Shown: one piece after another, positions 1-6,109 of the stretch
Layout: each line of letters starts with the position of its first letter
How positions within the stretch are numbered: the first letter of the stretch is position 1
Assembly: GCA_025352305.1 (NCBI GenBank)
Contig: JANXTQ010000085.1
Coordinates: 1 to 7,596, forward strand
Source of the DNA: Actinomycetes bacterium
GTDB lineage: Bacteria; Actinomycetota; Acidimicrobiia; Acidimicrobiales; RAAP-2
Direction of reading: 5' to 3'
Length of the DNA: 7,596 nt
Made by a program: the position numbers and the translations under genes
Notes under the pieces: generated by a model
What the model was told of the DNA's origin: nothing
Database searches by the model: none
The model's input: the letters and a program-made list of their open reading frames with translations, nothing else

Positions 1-117
1 GCTGGTTTGAAGTGGCCGGGCAGCGACCTTTTCATTCTTGGTCTGGTGGCCTTTTTTGGCGCCGCAACGTTTATTGCCACACGCGTGCTTCGTGAGCCGG
101 TCGTCGCGGCACCATGA
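1..117 (+). CDS. C-terminal fragment of a membrane protein (5' end outside window)
   Basis: The frame is open from base 1 to a TGA at 115-117 and encodes 38 residues. About 20 of them (LFILGLVAFFGAATFIATRV) form a clear hydrophobic segment, followed by a short basic tail ending LREPVVAAP. This is the last transmembrane helix and cytoplasmic tail of a larger integral membrane protein whose family cannot be told from this piece. The stop overlaps the start of the next gene as ATGA (114-117), so the two are probably translationally coupled and co-transcribed. A transporter would fit the next-door proline catabolic genes, but those are convergent and nothing in the fragment identifies a substrate. 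Confidence 0.7.
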   Translation, partial: AGLKWPGSDLFILGLVAFFGAATFIATRVLREPVVAAP

Positions 118-314
118 AGCGAGCGCTGAAGATATTCGTGGACTTCTGGATGGATTTTCTGATCGGCGATGCTCCGGAGTTCTTCTTCGTCACTCTCGGA
201 GTTGTCGCCCTGGCCTTCTTGTTGCACAACTACCGAGTCGCGGGAGTAATTGTTTTACCGCTCGTGACCTTGATCGCGGTGTCGCTCAGCGCGTGGCGAG
301 TTCGCCGGCGCTAG
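114..314 (+). CDS. Small two-helix membrane protein, unknown function
   Basis: This 66-aa protein starts with ATG inside the stop of the preceding gene. It has a short amphipathic or basic N-terminus (MKRALKIFVDFWMDFLIGD) followed by two hydrophobic segments at about residues 23-38 and 42-60, then an Arg-rich cytoplasmic end (WRVRRR). I do not recognise a family. The ATGA coupling to an upstream membrane protein suggests a small partner subunit or accessory of that protein, which is inference. Its TAG stop (312-314) interlocks with the stop of the convergent proline dehydrogenase gene through the shared bases CTAG, so there is no room for an intergenic terminator. Confidence 0.7.
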   Translation: MKRALKIFVDFWMDFLIGDAPEFFFVTLGVVALAFLLHNYRVAGVIVLPLVTLIAVSLSAWRVRRR

Positions 315-1219
315 CTCTGAGAGCGCAGAGAACGTAAAAAGAACGTGACGTTCGCCGGCCGTTCGGCGAGGCGACGCACCAGGTATCCGTACCATTCGTT
401 GCCGTAGGGCACATAAACACGAACGCGGTGTCCGGCGCGTGCGAGACGAACTTGTTCCTCGCTGCGAACGCCGTAGAGCATCTGGAACTCAAAGGAGCGT
501 GGAGAACTTTCGGCGAGCTCGCTGGCCGCAGTGACGAGTTGGGGGTCGTGGGTGGCGACCAGGGGTGTCGCTCCTGAGTGCCACAGCGCATGTAAGCAGC
601 GCACGTAACTGGCGCGTACCGACTCGCGACTCGTAAAGGCGACGGCGTGCTCTTCTGCGTAGGCCCCCTTGCACAAACGAACTCGGGCTCCCTCGCTCGA
701 GAGTTTGTGGGCGTCACCTTCGCTTCGTCGAAGCATGGCCTGGATAACGGCCGCGACGGAGGGCGTTTCACTGCGCAGTTCACGCACGGCGTCCAGCGTG
801 ACGGAGGTCAATGAACTGGCTTCCATGTCAATAGTGACGGTGACGTTTCGTTTCGCGGCGGCGCGAACGATGGTTCGCGCTCGTTCGAGGGCGCCGTCGG
901 CGTCGTGAACGAGACCGAGTGCGCTGAGCTTCAGTGAGACGTCCTCGTCGGACGTGCCGTCAAGGGCTCCGAGAAGTTCGAGGTACGCGGCGACCGTTTG
1001 CTCGGCACCGTGATCGTTGGTGACATCTTCACCGAGGTGGTCAATCGTGCTGAGCAGTCCGCTGGTGCGTAGCGCGGCTGAGACTTTGACGACGTCGGCG
1101 ACGTCAGTTCCGCCCACGAAGCGGTCCACGACCGATTTGGTGGGTCCAAAATGTTCAATACCGCGGCGCAGTCGATCCGACCGTGACGCCGCGAGCAGCG
1201 ACGTGCGAAGCAGATTCAT
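311..1219 (-). CDS. Proline dehydrogenase (monofunctional, FAD-dependent)
   Basis: This 302-aa beta/alpha-barrel flavoenzyme oxidises L-proline to delta-1-pyrroline-5-carboxylate and passes electrons to FAD and then, in the family, to the quinone pool. Family blocks appear in order: SLKLSALG (95-102), IDME (130-133), VIQAMLRRS (158-166), RLCKGAY (181-187), ATHD (222-225), FEFQMLYG (243-250) and the C-terminal YVPYGNEWYGYLVRRLAERPAN (269-290), where many homologues have WYPY instead of WYGY. The length matches single-domain bacterial enzymes, so this is not the fused PutA. I chose the ATG at 1217-1219 (MNLLRTSLL). It lies 2 nt after the stop of the upstream P5C dehydrogenase (TGA-GT-ATG) with no obvious Shine-Dalgarno, which suggests coupled translation. 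The longer frame up to 1300 would need a 27-residue Arg-rich extension overlapping the upstream gene. The stop overlaps that of the convergent plus-strand gene. Confidence 0.95.
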   Translation of the reverse strand: MNLLRTSLLAASRSDRLRRGIEHFGPTKSVVDRFVGGTDVADVVKVSAALRTSGLLSTIDHLGEDVTNDHGAEQTVAAYLELLGALDGTSDEDVSLKLSALGLVHDADGALERARTIVRAAAKRNVTVTIDMEASSLTSVTLDAVRELRSETPSVAAVIQAMLRRSEGDAHKLSSEGARVRLCKGAYAEEHAVAFTSRESVRASYVRCLHALWHSGATPLVATHDPQLVTAASELAESSPRSFEFQMLYGVRSEEQVRLARAGHRVRVYVPYGNEWYGYLVRRLAERPANVTFFLRSLRSQS

Positions 1220-1221
1220 AC

Positions 1222-2868
1222 TCACTGCGTACGTTGGTGGGCGTAGCCGTGCGCGGTGGGAGCGACGAAGGTCTCTTTGATCGTGCGCGCCGAAACCCAC
1301 CGCTCGAGATTCAAGATCGATCCGGCCTTGTCGTTAGTACCCGAGGCGCGCGAACCGCCGAAGGGTTGTTGGCCAACGACCGCACCGGTGGGTTTGTCGT
1401 TTACGTAGAAGTTTCCTGCGCTGTAGCGAAGTGCGGAACTCGCACTCGCAATGACCTGTTGATCGCGGGCGAAGAGCGCTCCGGTCAGCGCGTAGGGCGT
1501 GGAGCTGTCAACGAGTTGCAGGGTCGACTCGAATTCGCGATCGGGGTAGGTAAGAACGGAGAGGACCGGGCCAAAGAACTCCGTGGTGAATATTTCGTGA
1601 TGGGGATTCGCAGAGCTCACGACCGTGGGGGAGATAAAGAATCCTTCACTGTCGTCAGCCACCGCGCCGGTGAGTATCTGCACGGACGGATCATTCTTCA
1701 GTCGGTCAAAAAGTCCGGCCAATCGAGTGAAACTCCGGCGGTCAATGACCGCACCGCCGTAGTTCGTGAGATCCGTGACGTCGCCGTAAGTGAGCGACGA
1801 AGTTGCGTCGACGAGTTCATCCAGCACGTGCGCTGCGAGCGACTCGGGCAGATACGCTCGCGACGCTGCCGAGCACTTTTGACCTTGGTAGTCAAAGGCG
1901 CCTCGAACGAGGGCGGTAACCAAGGGCGCCGTGGCGGCACTCGCGTGCGCCACGACAAAATCTTTGCCCCCCGTTTCGCCGACGAGGCGCGGATAGCTCA
2001 CGTAGTTATCGAGGTTGTTAGCCACGGCGCGCCATAAGTGGCGAAAGGTGGCGGTCGATCCGGTGAAGTGAATACCGGCCAACTGGCGGTGCGTGAGTGC
2101 GACGCGCGAGACGGCGTCACCGTTGCCCGTGACGAGATTGATTACGCCGGGTGGAAGTCCCGCCTCTTGGAGCATCGACATCGTGAGCGACGCGGAGAAC
2201 TGTTGGGTCACACTCGGCTTCCAGAGCACCGTGTTTCCCATCAACGCCGGGGCGCAGGCCAAATTCGCGGCGATCGCGGTGAAATTGAATGGCGTGATTG
2301 CTAGCACGAAGCCTTCGAGGGGGCGGTAGTCCAACTCGTTTCGCACTCCGTCGGGCGAAATGCGGGGCTGGCGTTCATAGAGATCGTGAGCGTCCGCCAC
2401 ACTGAATCGAAAAAAGTCGGCCATCTCACACGCGGCGTCAATTTCTGCCTGATATGCACTCTTGGACTGACCGAGCATCGTGGCAGCGTTGATCCGCGAT
2501 CGCCACGGACCGCTGAGCAGAGCGGCCGCACGCAGAAAGATGGAGGATCGCTCGCCGAGCGATAGCGCGCGCCACGCGGGACCGGCCGCTAAAGCACTGT
2601 CAATGGCGCGAGTGACGTCGTGGTCGCTGCACTCTCGCGTAACGCCGAGCACGCGTTGGTGGCTATGGGGTTCAACAACGGTGATCTCGTCGCCACTGGC
2701 CATCTGAGAAAGCCCATCAATCACCATGGGCAATTCGCGGGGCCCTTCGGCGCGAAAGTCGCTGAGCTGTTGAATGAGCTGAGCGCGTTCGCTCGAACCT
2801 GGTGCGTACTCGCGCACCACTTCATTTACTGGGGCGGGAGGAGTTCTCACTCCGTTAAAGGCGTCCAC
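1222..2868 (-). CDS. pruA: L-glutamate gamma-semialdehyde (1-pyrroline-5-carboxylate) dehydrogenase
   Basis: This 548-aa aldehyde dehydrogenase oxidises glutamate gamma-semialdehyde, the hydrolysed product of proline dehydrogenase, to glutamate using NAD+. Together with the next gene it completes proline catabolism. The ALDH signature is intact: ITPFNF (191-196, oxyanion Asn195), NTVLWKPS (212-219, cofactor Lys217), FTGST (268-272), RLVGETGGKDFV (294-305, general base Glu298), FDYQGQKCSAASRAY (325-339, nucleophile Cys332), TTEFFGPVLSV (428-438) and the class-specific C-terminal block NFYVNDKPTGAVVGQQPFGG (486-505). The N-terminus (PVNEVVREYAPGSSER) is typical of P5C dehydrogenase. I chose GTG at 2866-2868. 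It has a GAGAGAGG purine tract 5 nt upstream and avoids running into the tRNA-Phe gene, which the open frame to GTG 2919 would do. The first gene after the tRNA pair, it probably shares their transcript. Confidence 0.95.
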   Translation of the reverse strand: MDAFNGVRTPPAPVNEVVREYAPGSSERAQLIQQLSDFRAEGPRELPMVIDGLSQMASGDEITVVEPHSHQRVLGVTRECSDHDVTRAIDSALAAGPAWRALSLGERSSIFLRAAALLSGPWRSRINAATMLGQSKSAYQAEIDAACEMADFFRFSVADAHDLYERQPRISPDGVRNELDYRPLEGFVLAITPFNFTAIAANLACAPALMGNTVLWKPSVTQQFSASLTMSMLQEAGLPPGVINLVTGNGDAVSRVALTHRQLAGIHFTGSTATFRHLWRAVANNLDNYVSYPRLVGETGGKDFVVAHASAATAPLVTALVRGAFDYQGQKCSAASRAYLPESLAAHVLDELVDATSSLTYGDVTDLTNYGGAVIDRRSFTRLAGLFDRLKNDPSVQILTGAVADDSEGFFISPTVVSSANPHHEIFTTEFFGPVLSVLTYPDREFESTLQLVDSSTPYALTGALFARDQQVIASASSALRYSAGNFYVNDKPTGAVVGQQPFGGSRASGTNDKAGSILNLERWVSARTIKETFVAPTAHGYAHQRTQ

Positions 2869-2873
2869 GCTGA

Positions 2874-2881
2874 CCCTCTCT
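2874..2881 (-). promoter_or_regulatory. Ribosome binding site of the P5C dehydrogenase gene
   Basis: The minus-strand tract AGAGAGGG ends 5 nt before the GTG at 2868. It is the only Shine-Dalgarno-like stretch near the N-terminus and decides the start. It sits entirely within the 18 nt separating the tRNA-Phe 3' end from the coding region, so after tRNA 3' processing the mRNA would keep only a very short leader containing this site. Confidence 0.6.
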
Positions 2882-2886
2882 CTCGG

Positions 2887-2959
2887 TGGTCGAGACCGGC
2901 GTCGATCCGGTGACCTCACGCTTTTCAGGCGCGCGCTCTACCAACTGAGCTACTCGACC
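2887..2959 (-). tRNA. tRNA-Phe (anticodon GAA)
   Basis: The minus strand folds into a 73-nt cloverleaf. The acceptor GGTCGAG pairs with CTCGACC, with discriminator A. The D stem is GCTC/GAGC. The anticodon stem CGCGC/GCGTG has one G-U pair and encloses loop CTGAAAA, giving anticodon GAA. The T stem is ACCGG/CCGGT. The T loop reads ATCGACG, with A instead of the usual T at position 54. The 3' CCA is not encoded (CCG follows the discriminator), so CCA addition is post-transcriptional. It is the second tRNA of a pair and lies directly upstream of the P5C dehydrogenase gene. Confidence 0.95.
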
Positions 2960-2986
2960 AACTTCAGCGTTAACTGCAACGCTGAG

Positions 2987-3061
2987 CGGACCTGACGGGA
3001 TTTGAACCCGCGACCTCCGCCTTGACAGGGCGGCGTGCACTCCAGGCTGCACCACAGGTCC
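2987..3061 (-). tRNA. tRNA-Asp (anticodon GTC)
   Basis: The minus strand folds into a 75-nt cloverleaf. The acceptor GGACCTG pairs with CAGGTCC, with discriminator G as usual for Asp. The D stem is GTGC/GCAC with a 10-nt loop. The anticodon stem CCGCC/GGCGG encloses CTGTCAA, giving GTC. The T arm is GCGGG-TTCAAAT-CCCGT. CCA is not encoded. It is separated by 27 nt from tRNA-Phe in the same orientation, so both are probably cut from one precursor. Confidence 0.96.
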
Positions 3062-3104
3062 GTGCATCGCGCCGCGGGAGTGGTGTCCCGTGACGCGAGT
3101 TCCT

Positions 3105-3110
3105 ACTCTA
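3105..3110 (-). promoter_or_regulatory. Possible -10 element for the tRNA/proline-catabolism transcript
   Basis: The minus strand reads TAGAGT here, matching the TANNNT core of a sigma-70-type -10 box, about 44 nt upstream of the tRNA-Asp 5' end. No convincing -35 hexamer lies 16-18 nt upstream. Between this site and the tRNA is a 7-bp hairpin (3073-3092, stem CGCGGGA/TCCCGTG with one G-T pair, 6-nt loop) that would sit in the tRNA precursor leader. The call is weak and rests only on position and the -10 match. Confidence 0.25.
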
Positions 3111-3216
3111 CACGGCTCCTTCACGCCCTCCGAGAGAGCAGGGCCGTTATGTGGCCCACGGTTAAGGTGACCGCCGTGCCGCGTGGAGCCCACCGTCAAA
3201 AAGTTCGCGCGTCGTC

Positions 3217-4071
3217 GTGACGCTCAGCGTTATTTCGATTTCTCTTGGCGTAATCGGCGTCGTTTTAGCCGCCGGACTCGCTCACGCGACGTGGAACGCC
3301 ATGGCCAAGAGCTTTTCGGATCAACTCGTCAGCTTCACGTTGATCAATGTGGGAGTGGCGGTGCCGAGCGCAGCAGTGGTTTTTTTCATTGGCGCGCCCC
3401 GCAGGGCTGCGTGGGCCTATCTCGCTGCGGCGGTGTTGTGTCATCTGACCTACGAGCTGTTCTTAATGTCGGCGTATCGCCACGGATCCCTGTCACGCTC
3501 GTATCCCATTGCGCGCGGGGTTGCCCCGGTTCTGGCGACTTTTGGCGGGGTTCTGATTGCTCACGAACACGTCAGCGCAGTGGCCGTCGTGGGCGTGGCG
3601 TTGGTCGTGGTCGGAATTAGCTTGCTCGCGACCGGAAACCGTGAAGCGACCTCTCGGCGTGCCGTGCTCTGGGCGCTCGCTACCGGGGTCGCGATTGCGA
3701 CCTACACCGTTATTGACGGACTCGGCGTACGAGCGAGTCACAGTGCGCTGCGCTACGCCGTCACCCTTTTTTCCATTCAGGGATCCCTGTTCATTGCGGG
3801 AGCTCTGTTTCGCTTACCGCAGGGGTGGTGGCCACAACCGCGGCGCGCGGCCGTCGGCGTCGGTGCCGGGGCCATCTCACTCGTGGGCTACGGCGCCGTT
3901 CTGTGGGCGCAGGCGCGAGCACCCCTCGGAGTGGTGAGTGCGTTGCGCGAAACGGGGGTGCTGTGGGCTGCGGTCTTTGGAGTGGTCTTTTTCTCCGAGC
4001 GAGGCGGCGTGAAGGTCGTTATATCGGGAGCGGTCGTGCTCGCTGGTGTCGCGGCACTCGCCCTGGGTTGA
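3217..4071 (+). CDS. EamA/DMT-superfamily transporter, substrate unknown
   Basis: This 284-aa protein is almost entirely hydrophobic, with about ten predicted transmembrane helices arranged as two five-helix halves, as in drug/metabolite transporters of the EamA family. The first half starts with a GLAHATWNAMAKS segment (20-32) and carries the typical GSLSRSYPIARGVAPVLA stretch (90-107). The equivalent stretch in the second half is APLGVVSALRETGVLWAAVFGVVFFSER (235-262). The length is normal for the family. The substrate could be a metabolite, amino acid or xenobiotic and cannot be read from sequence. The start is GTG at 3217, the first start codon after an in-frame TAA at 3163. No good Shine-Dalgarno precedes it, so initiation may be leaderless or weak. 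It is divergent from the tRNA operon across 155 bp and forms a single-gene unit ending at the hairpin at 4090-4130. Confidence 0.88.
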   Translation: MTLSVISISLGVIGVVLAAGLAHATWNAMAKSFSDQLVSFTLINVGVAVPSAAVVFFIGAPRRAAWAYLAAAVLCHLTYELFLMSAYRHGSLSRSYPIARGVAPVLATFGGVLIAHEHVSAVAVVGVALVVVGISLLATGNREATSRRAVLWALATGVAIATYTVIDGLGVRASHSALRYAVTLFSIQGSLFIAGALFRLPQGWWPQPRRAAVGVGAGAISLVGYGAVLWAQARAPLGVVSALRETGVLWAAVFGVVFFSERGGVKVVISGAVVLAGVAALALG

Positions 4072-4089
4072 GCAAGTAACGCAACTAAA

Positions 4090-4130
4090 CGTTCTCCGCC
4101 CACCGAGAGACTCTCGATGGGCGGAGAACG
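4090..4130. terminator. Bidirectional terminator-like inverted repeat between convergent genes
   Basis: The arm CGTTCTCCGCCCA (4090-4102) is a perfect reverse complement of 4118-4130. Inside it CGAGAG (4104-4109) pairs with CTCTCG (4111-4116), with one C/A mismatch at 4103/4117. The whole 41-bp element is therefore nearly palindromic, centred on 4110. It lies 18 nt after the EamA stop and 16 nt after the stop of the convergent ASH-repeat gene, the expected place for a shared terminator. There is no long U tract on either side, only a TTTAG on the minus-strand exit, so it is a stem-only terminator of the kind common in GC-rich bacteria. Confidence 0.8.
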
Positions 4131-4146
4131 GTGTGACTCAATATTC

Positions 4147-5946
4147 TTAGAGTTCCGTAGCGTTGAGCGTGCTCAGCGAGGAAACCGACGCCGTTGGCGT
4201 GATGGACGAAATATTCAAAACAATGCGCAGGGTGGTGGATCGTGCTCCGCCGGTTGACTGCAACGGGTGAAACGAAATGCTCACGTTGCAGCTGGCCGCG
4301 GGGGCCAACTGGCCTACGCAGGTGGTGCCCTTTACCGTGAAGTCATTGACGTTGCCACCGGCGAGAGCCGCTGACTTGTAACTCAGAGTCACGTCCGACG
4401 TGTTCGTAATGACGGCGACAGCGCTCGACGAGCCACCCTTGGCGGTCGCGGTGAAACTCGGCACCACAACGGAGAAACTCGGCTCCGCGCCACTGCCCTT
4501 GACGGTTACTTGGCTCGGCACAATGACGTGGTGCGTGCCCTGGTGAATTCCCAGTACGACGCTCAGAACAATCGAGAGATCTCCCTGGGTGTGCGGTGCG
4601 AACGTCAGTCCGATCTCACAACTCGCGCTCGGAGCAAGCGCTCCCGAACAGGTCGACGACGACACGGACCAGCTCGGCATGTGCGGACCGCTCAGAGTGG
4701 CCGTTCGGAAATTGAGCGGCGACACTGACGTATTCGTGACGGTCACCTGGGCCGAGCTCGATGAACCAATGGTGACGGCACCAAAATTCGGTGCGCTCAG
4801 TTTGGCAGTCGGGCGAATTCCGGTACCGCTCAGTGGCGTCGAAACTTTGACCTCGTGGTGATTGGCCCCGTTGGTTACTTTCACCGTGATCGCCAAATTG
4901 GCCGTTCGAACGCGGGGTTGTGACGGAGCGAAAGTCACGTTGAACTGGCACGACGATCCACTCGCCAGATTCGCGGGACAGTTATTAGTTCCGACTTTGA
5001 AGTCAGCCGCGTTCGAGCCCGAAAGGACGGAGCTCAGAACTGTGACCGTTCCTTTGGATACGTTGGTCATCGACACTTGACCGCTGAGGGACGTTCCGAC
5101 CGTCAGCTCACCCGCGTTAAAGGCGCTGAGCGAAATGGGTCCGGTGGAGCCACCCGACTTAGTTCCGGTGCCCGAAACCGTGGCGGCGTGGGTAACAAAC
5201 TCGGGGTGAGCGGCGCCGATCACGCTGAGTGAGATCGTGACAGTACCCGACACCGCACCGAGAGACTTCGGCGCAAAGAGGACCACAAATACGCAGGTTC
5301 CGCTTGAGGCCAACGGCGCCGAACAGGTGCTCGAGGCGACGGAAAAGAAGTGGTGCGTGTCCGTAACGTTCCAACTGTGGACCTGTAAGGAAACGGCCGA
5401 CGTATTGGTCACCACTATCGAGGCGGTGCCGAGGGAACCCAGGACCACGGAGCCCGCGTTGGCGTTACTCAGGGTGAAGTCGGGGGCAACGCCGTGGCCA
5501 CTCAACAGCCCCTTCACGGTGGCTTCGCCAATGAAGCTGCCACCGGGACCCTTGACGCCGAGCGTTACGTCAAGTGAGGACACTCGGTCGCCGGGTGCAC
5601 CGGCGGTAAATGAGACGCCGACGGTGCAACTCGAGGCGGGCGCGAGCGCTCCCGCGCAACCAGCGCTCGAGAGGGAAAAGTCACCGGCCGATCCACCGTG
5701 CGCGGCTGCGGCCTTGAAGTAGAGCGGAGCCGACGTGGTGTTGGTTACGACTGCTTGCGCCGTGGCGGTTGTTCCGACCGTCTCGGTGCCAAAGTCGACT
5801 GAGGTGACCGCAAAGGTGACGTTCAATGAACTAGCCCCCGCGGGGACCGCGAGCACCGCCGTACTGAGTAAAAGGAGCGGAGCGATCGCCGCTGACATGT
5901 AGCGAAGTCGTCGTGGCCGACTCGTGATAGTGGATTGAGTATTCAT
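4147..5946 (-). CDS. Secreted choice-of-anchor-D (ASH/HYDIN-like) five-repeat protein
   Basis: This 599-aa protein begins with a signal peptide: a basic n-region SRPRRLR, a hydrophobic core at 18-34 and a likely cut after AGA38. The rest is five Ig-like beta repeats of about 110 residues, starting near 42, 153, 267, 377 and 487. Each shows the pattern FG-x-VxxG-x-x-VTNTS ... DFxVxxxxC-x9-C-x-x-x-V-x-F-x-P. Cys pairs are C97/C107, C208/C218, C323/C333, C433/C443 and C543/C553, with spacing exactly CX9C in all five. The family pattern is choice-of-anchor D or ASH-type domains, usually surface or secreted and structural or adhesive. No sortase motif, C-terminal helix or catalytic motif is seen, so surface attachment is unexplained. 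The ATG at 5944-5946 has an AGGGGGA tract 5 nt upstream. The gene is monocistronic and is terminated by the hairpin at 4090-4130. Confidence 0.85.
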   Translation of the reverse strand: MNTQSTITSRPRRLRYMSAAIAPLLLLSTAVLAVPAGASSLNVTFAVTSVDFGTETVGTTATAQAVVTNTTSAPLYFKAAAAHGGSAGDFSLSSAGCAGALAPASSCTVGVSFTAGAPGDRVSSLDVTLGVKGPGGSFIGEATVKGLLSGHGVAPDFTLSNANAGSVVLGSLGTASIVVTNTSAVSLQVHSWNVTDTHHFFSVASSTCSAPLASSGTCVFVVLFAPKSLGAVSGTVTISLSVIGAAHPEFVTHAATVSGTGTKSGGSTGPISLSAFNAGELTVGTSLSGQVSMTNVSKGTVTVLSSVLSGSNAADFKVGTNNCPANLASGSSCQFNVTFAPSQPRVRTANLAITVKVTNGANHHEVKVSTPLSGTGIRPTAKLSAPNFGAVTIGSSSSAQVTVTNTSVSPLNFRTATLSGPHMPSWSVSSSTCSGALAPSASCEIGLTFAPHTQGDLSIVLSVVLGIHQGTHHVIVPSQVTVKGSGAEPSFSVVVPSFTATAKGGSSSAVAVITNTSDVTLSYKSAALAGGNVNDFTVKGTTCVGQLAPAASCNVSISFHPLQSTGGARSTTLRIVLNISSITPTASVSSLSTLNATEL

Positions 5947-5984
5947 GGCATCCCCCTGCGTTGTTCTGAGCGAACGGTACTGCT

Positions 5985-6021
5985 AAATAGGTGTCGCGAG
6001 GGGGTCGCCTCCGACCTATTT
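5985..6021. promoter_or_regulatory. Long interrupted hairpin in the divergent intergenic region
   Basis: AAATAGGT (5985-5992) is the exact reverse complement of ACCTATTT (6014-6021). Inside it CG (5995-5996) pairs with CG (6012-6013), and GAGG (5998-6001) pairs with CCTC (6008-6011) around a 6-nt GGGTCG loop. This gives 14 bp in all, with only small bulges on one side. It ends 38 bp upstream of the ASH-repeat gene start and would lie in its 5' leader if transcription begins upstream. Flanking A and T runs make it resemble a terminator, yet no gene ends here. I do not recognise a known riboswitch consensus. Confidence 0.5.
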
Positions 6022-6022
6022 T

Positions 6023-6064
6023 CTAGCTCGCTAGCTCAGCACCCCTACCTGCGGGCGCGGTGCT
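6023..6064. promoter_or_regulatory. Tandem CTAGCTC repeat plus second stem in the divergent region
   Basis: CTAGCTC occurs twice at an 8-bp period (6023-6029 and 6031-6037). The centre GCTAGC (6030-6035) is itself palindromic. Immediately after comes AGCACC (6038-6043), which pairs with GGTGCT (6059-6064) across a 15-nt loop. These are plausible protein binding or leader elements for one or both divergent genes. The individual matches are short and the regulatory call is inference. Confidence 0.3.
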
Positions 6065-6109
6065 CGCCCTCTCGAAGCGAAATATGCCCCGAGCCGGCTT
6101 GAAGATGCA

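Noticed and set aside
341..353. GAACGTGACGTTC inverted repeat near the proline dehydrogenase 3' end
   Set aside because: It is short, lies inside coding sequence of a conserved family and is near no promoter, so it is most likely chance.
1220..1300. N-terminal extension of proline dehydrogenase to 1300
   Set aside because: It overlaps the last 26 codons of P5C dehydrogenase and encodes Arg-rich sequence unlike the family. The ATG at 1219 sits in a normal coupled position.
1183..2037. Long open frame (284 codons) on the plus strand opposite P5C dehydrogenase
   Set aside because: The translation is Arg/Gly-rich without any domain pattern and lies wholly antisense to a clear ALDH. It is a codon-bias shadow typical of GC-rich genes.
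2869..2919. N-terminal extension of P5C dehydrogenase to a GTG at 2919
   Set aside because: The extra 17 Arg/Pro-rich residues would be read from the 3' half of the tRNA-Phe gene, while GTG 2868 has a proper purine tract and the expected family N-terminus.
2887..3061. tRNA genes as an integration (attachment) site
   Set aside because: No partial direct copy of either tRNA 3' end, integrase or foreign-looking island is visible in the window.
5237..5722. 161-codon plus-strand open frame opposite the ASH-repeat gene
   Set aside because: It is antisense to a well-supported repeat protein and its Thr/Pro/Ala-rich content mirrors that gene's codon bias. No start signal or domain is seen.
5947..6109. 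Known c-di-GMP or c-di-AMP riboswitch in the ASH gene leader
   Set aside because: Short similarities such as GCCTCCG occur, but the conserved core sequences and helix order of those riboswitches are not present.
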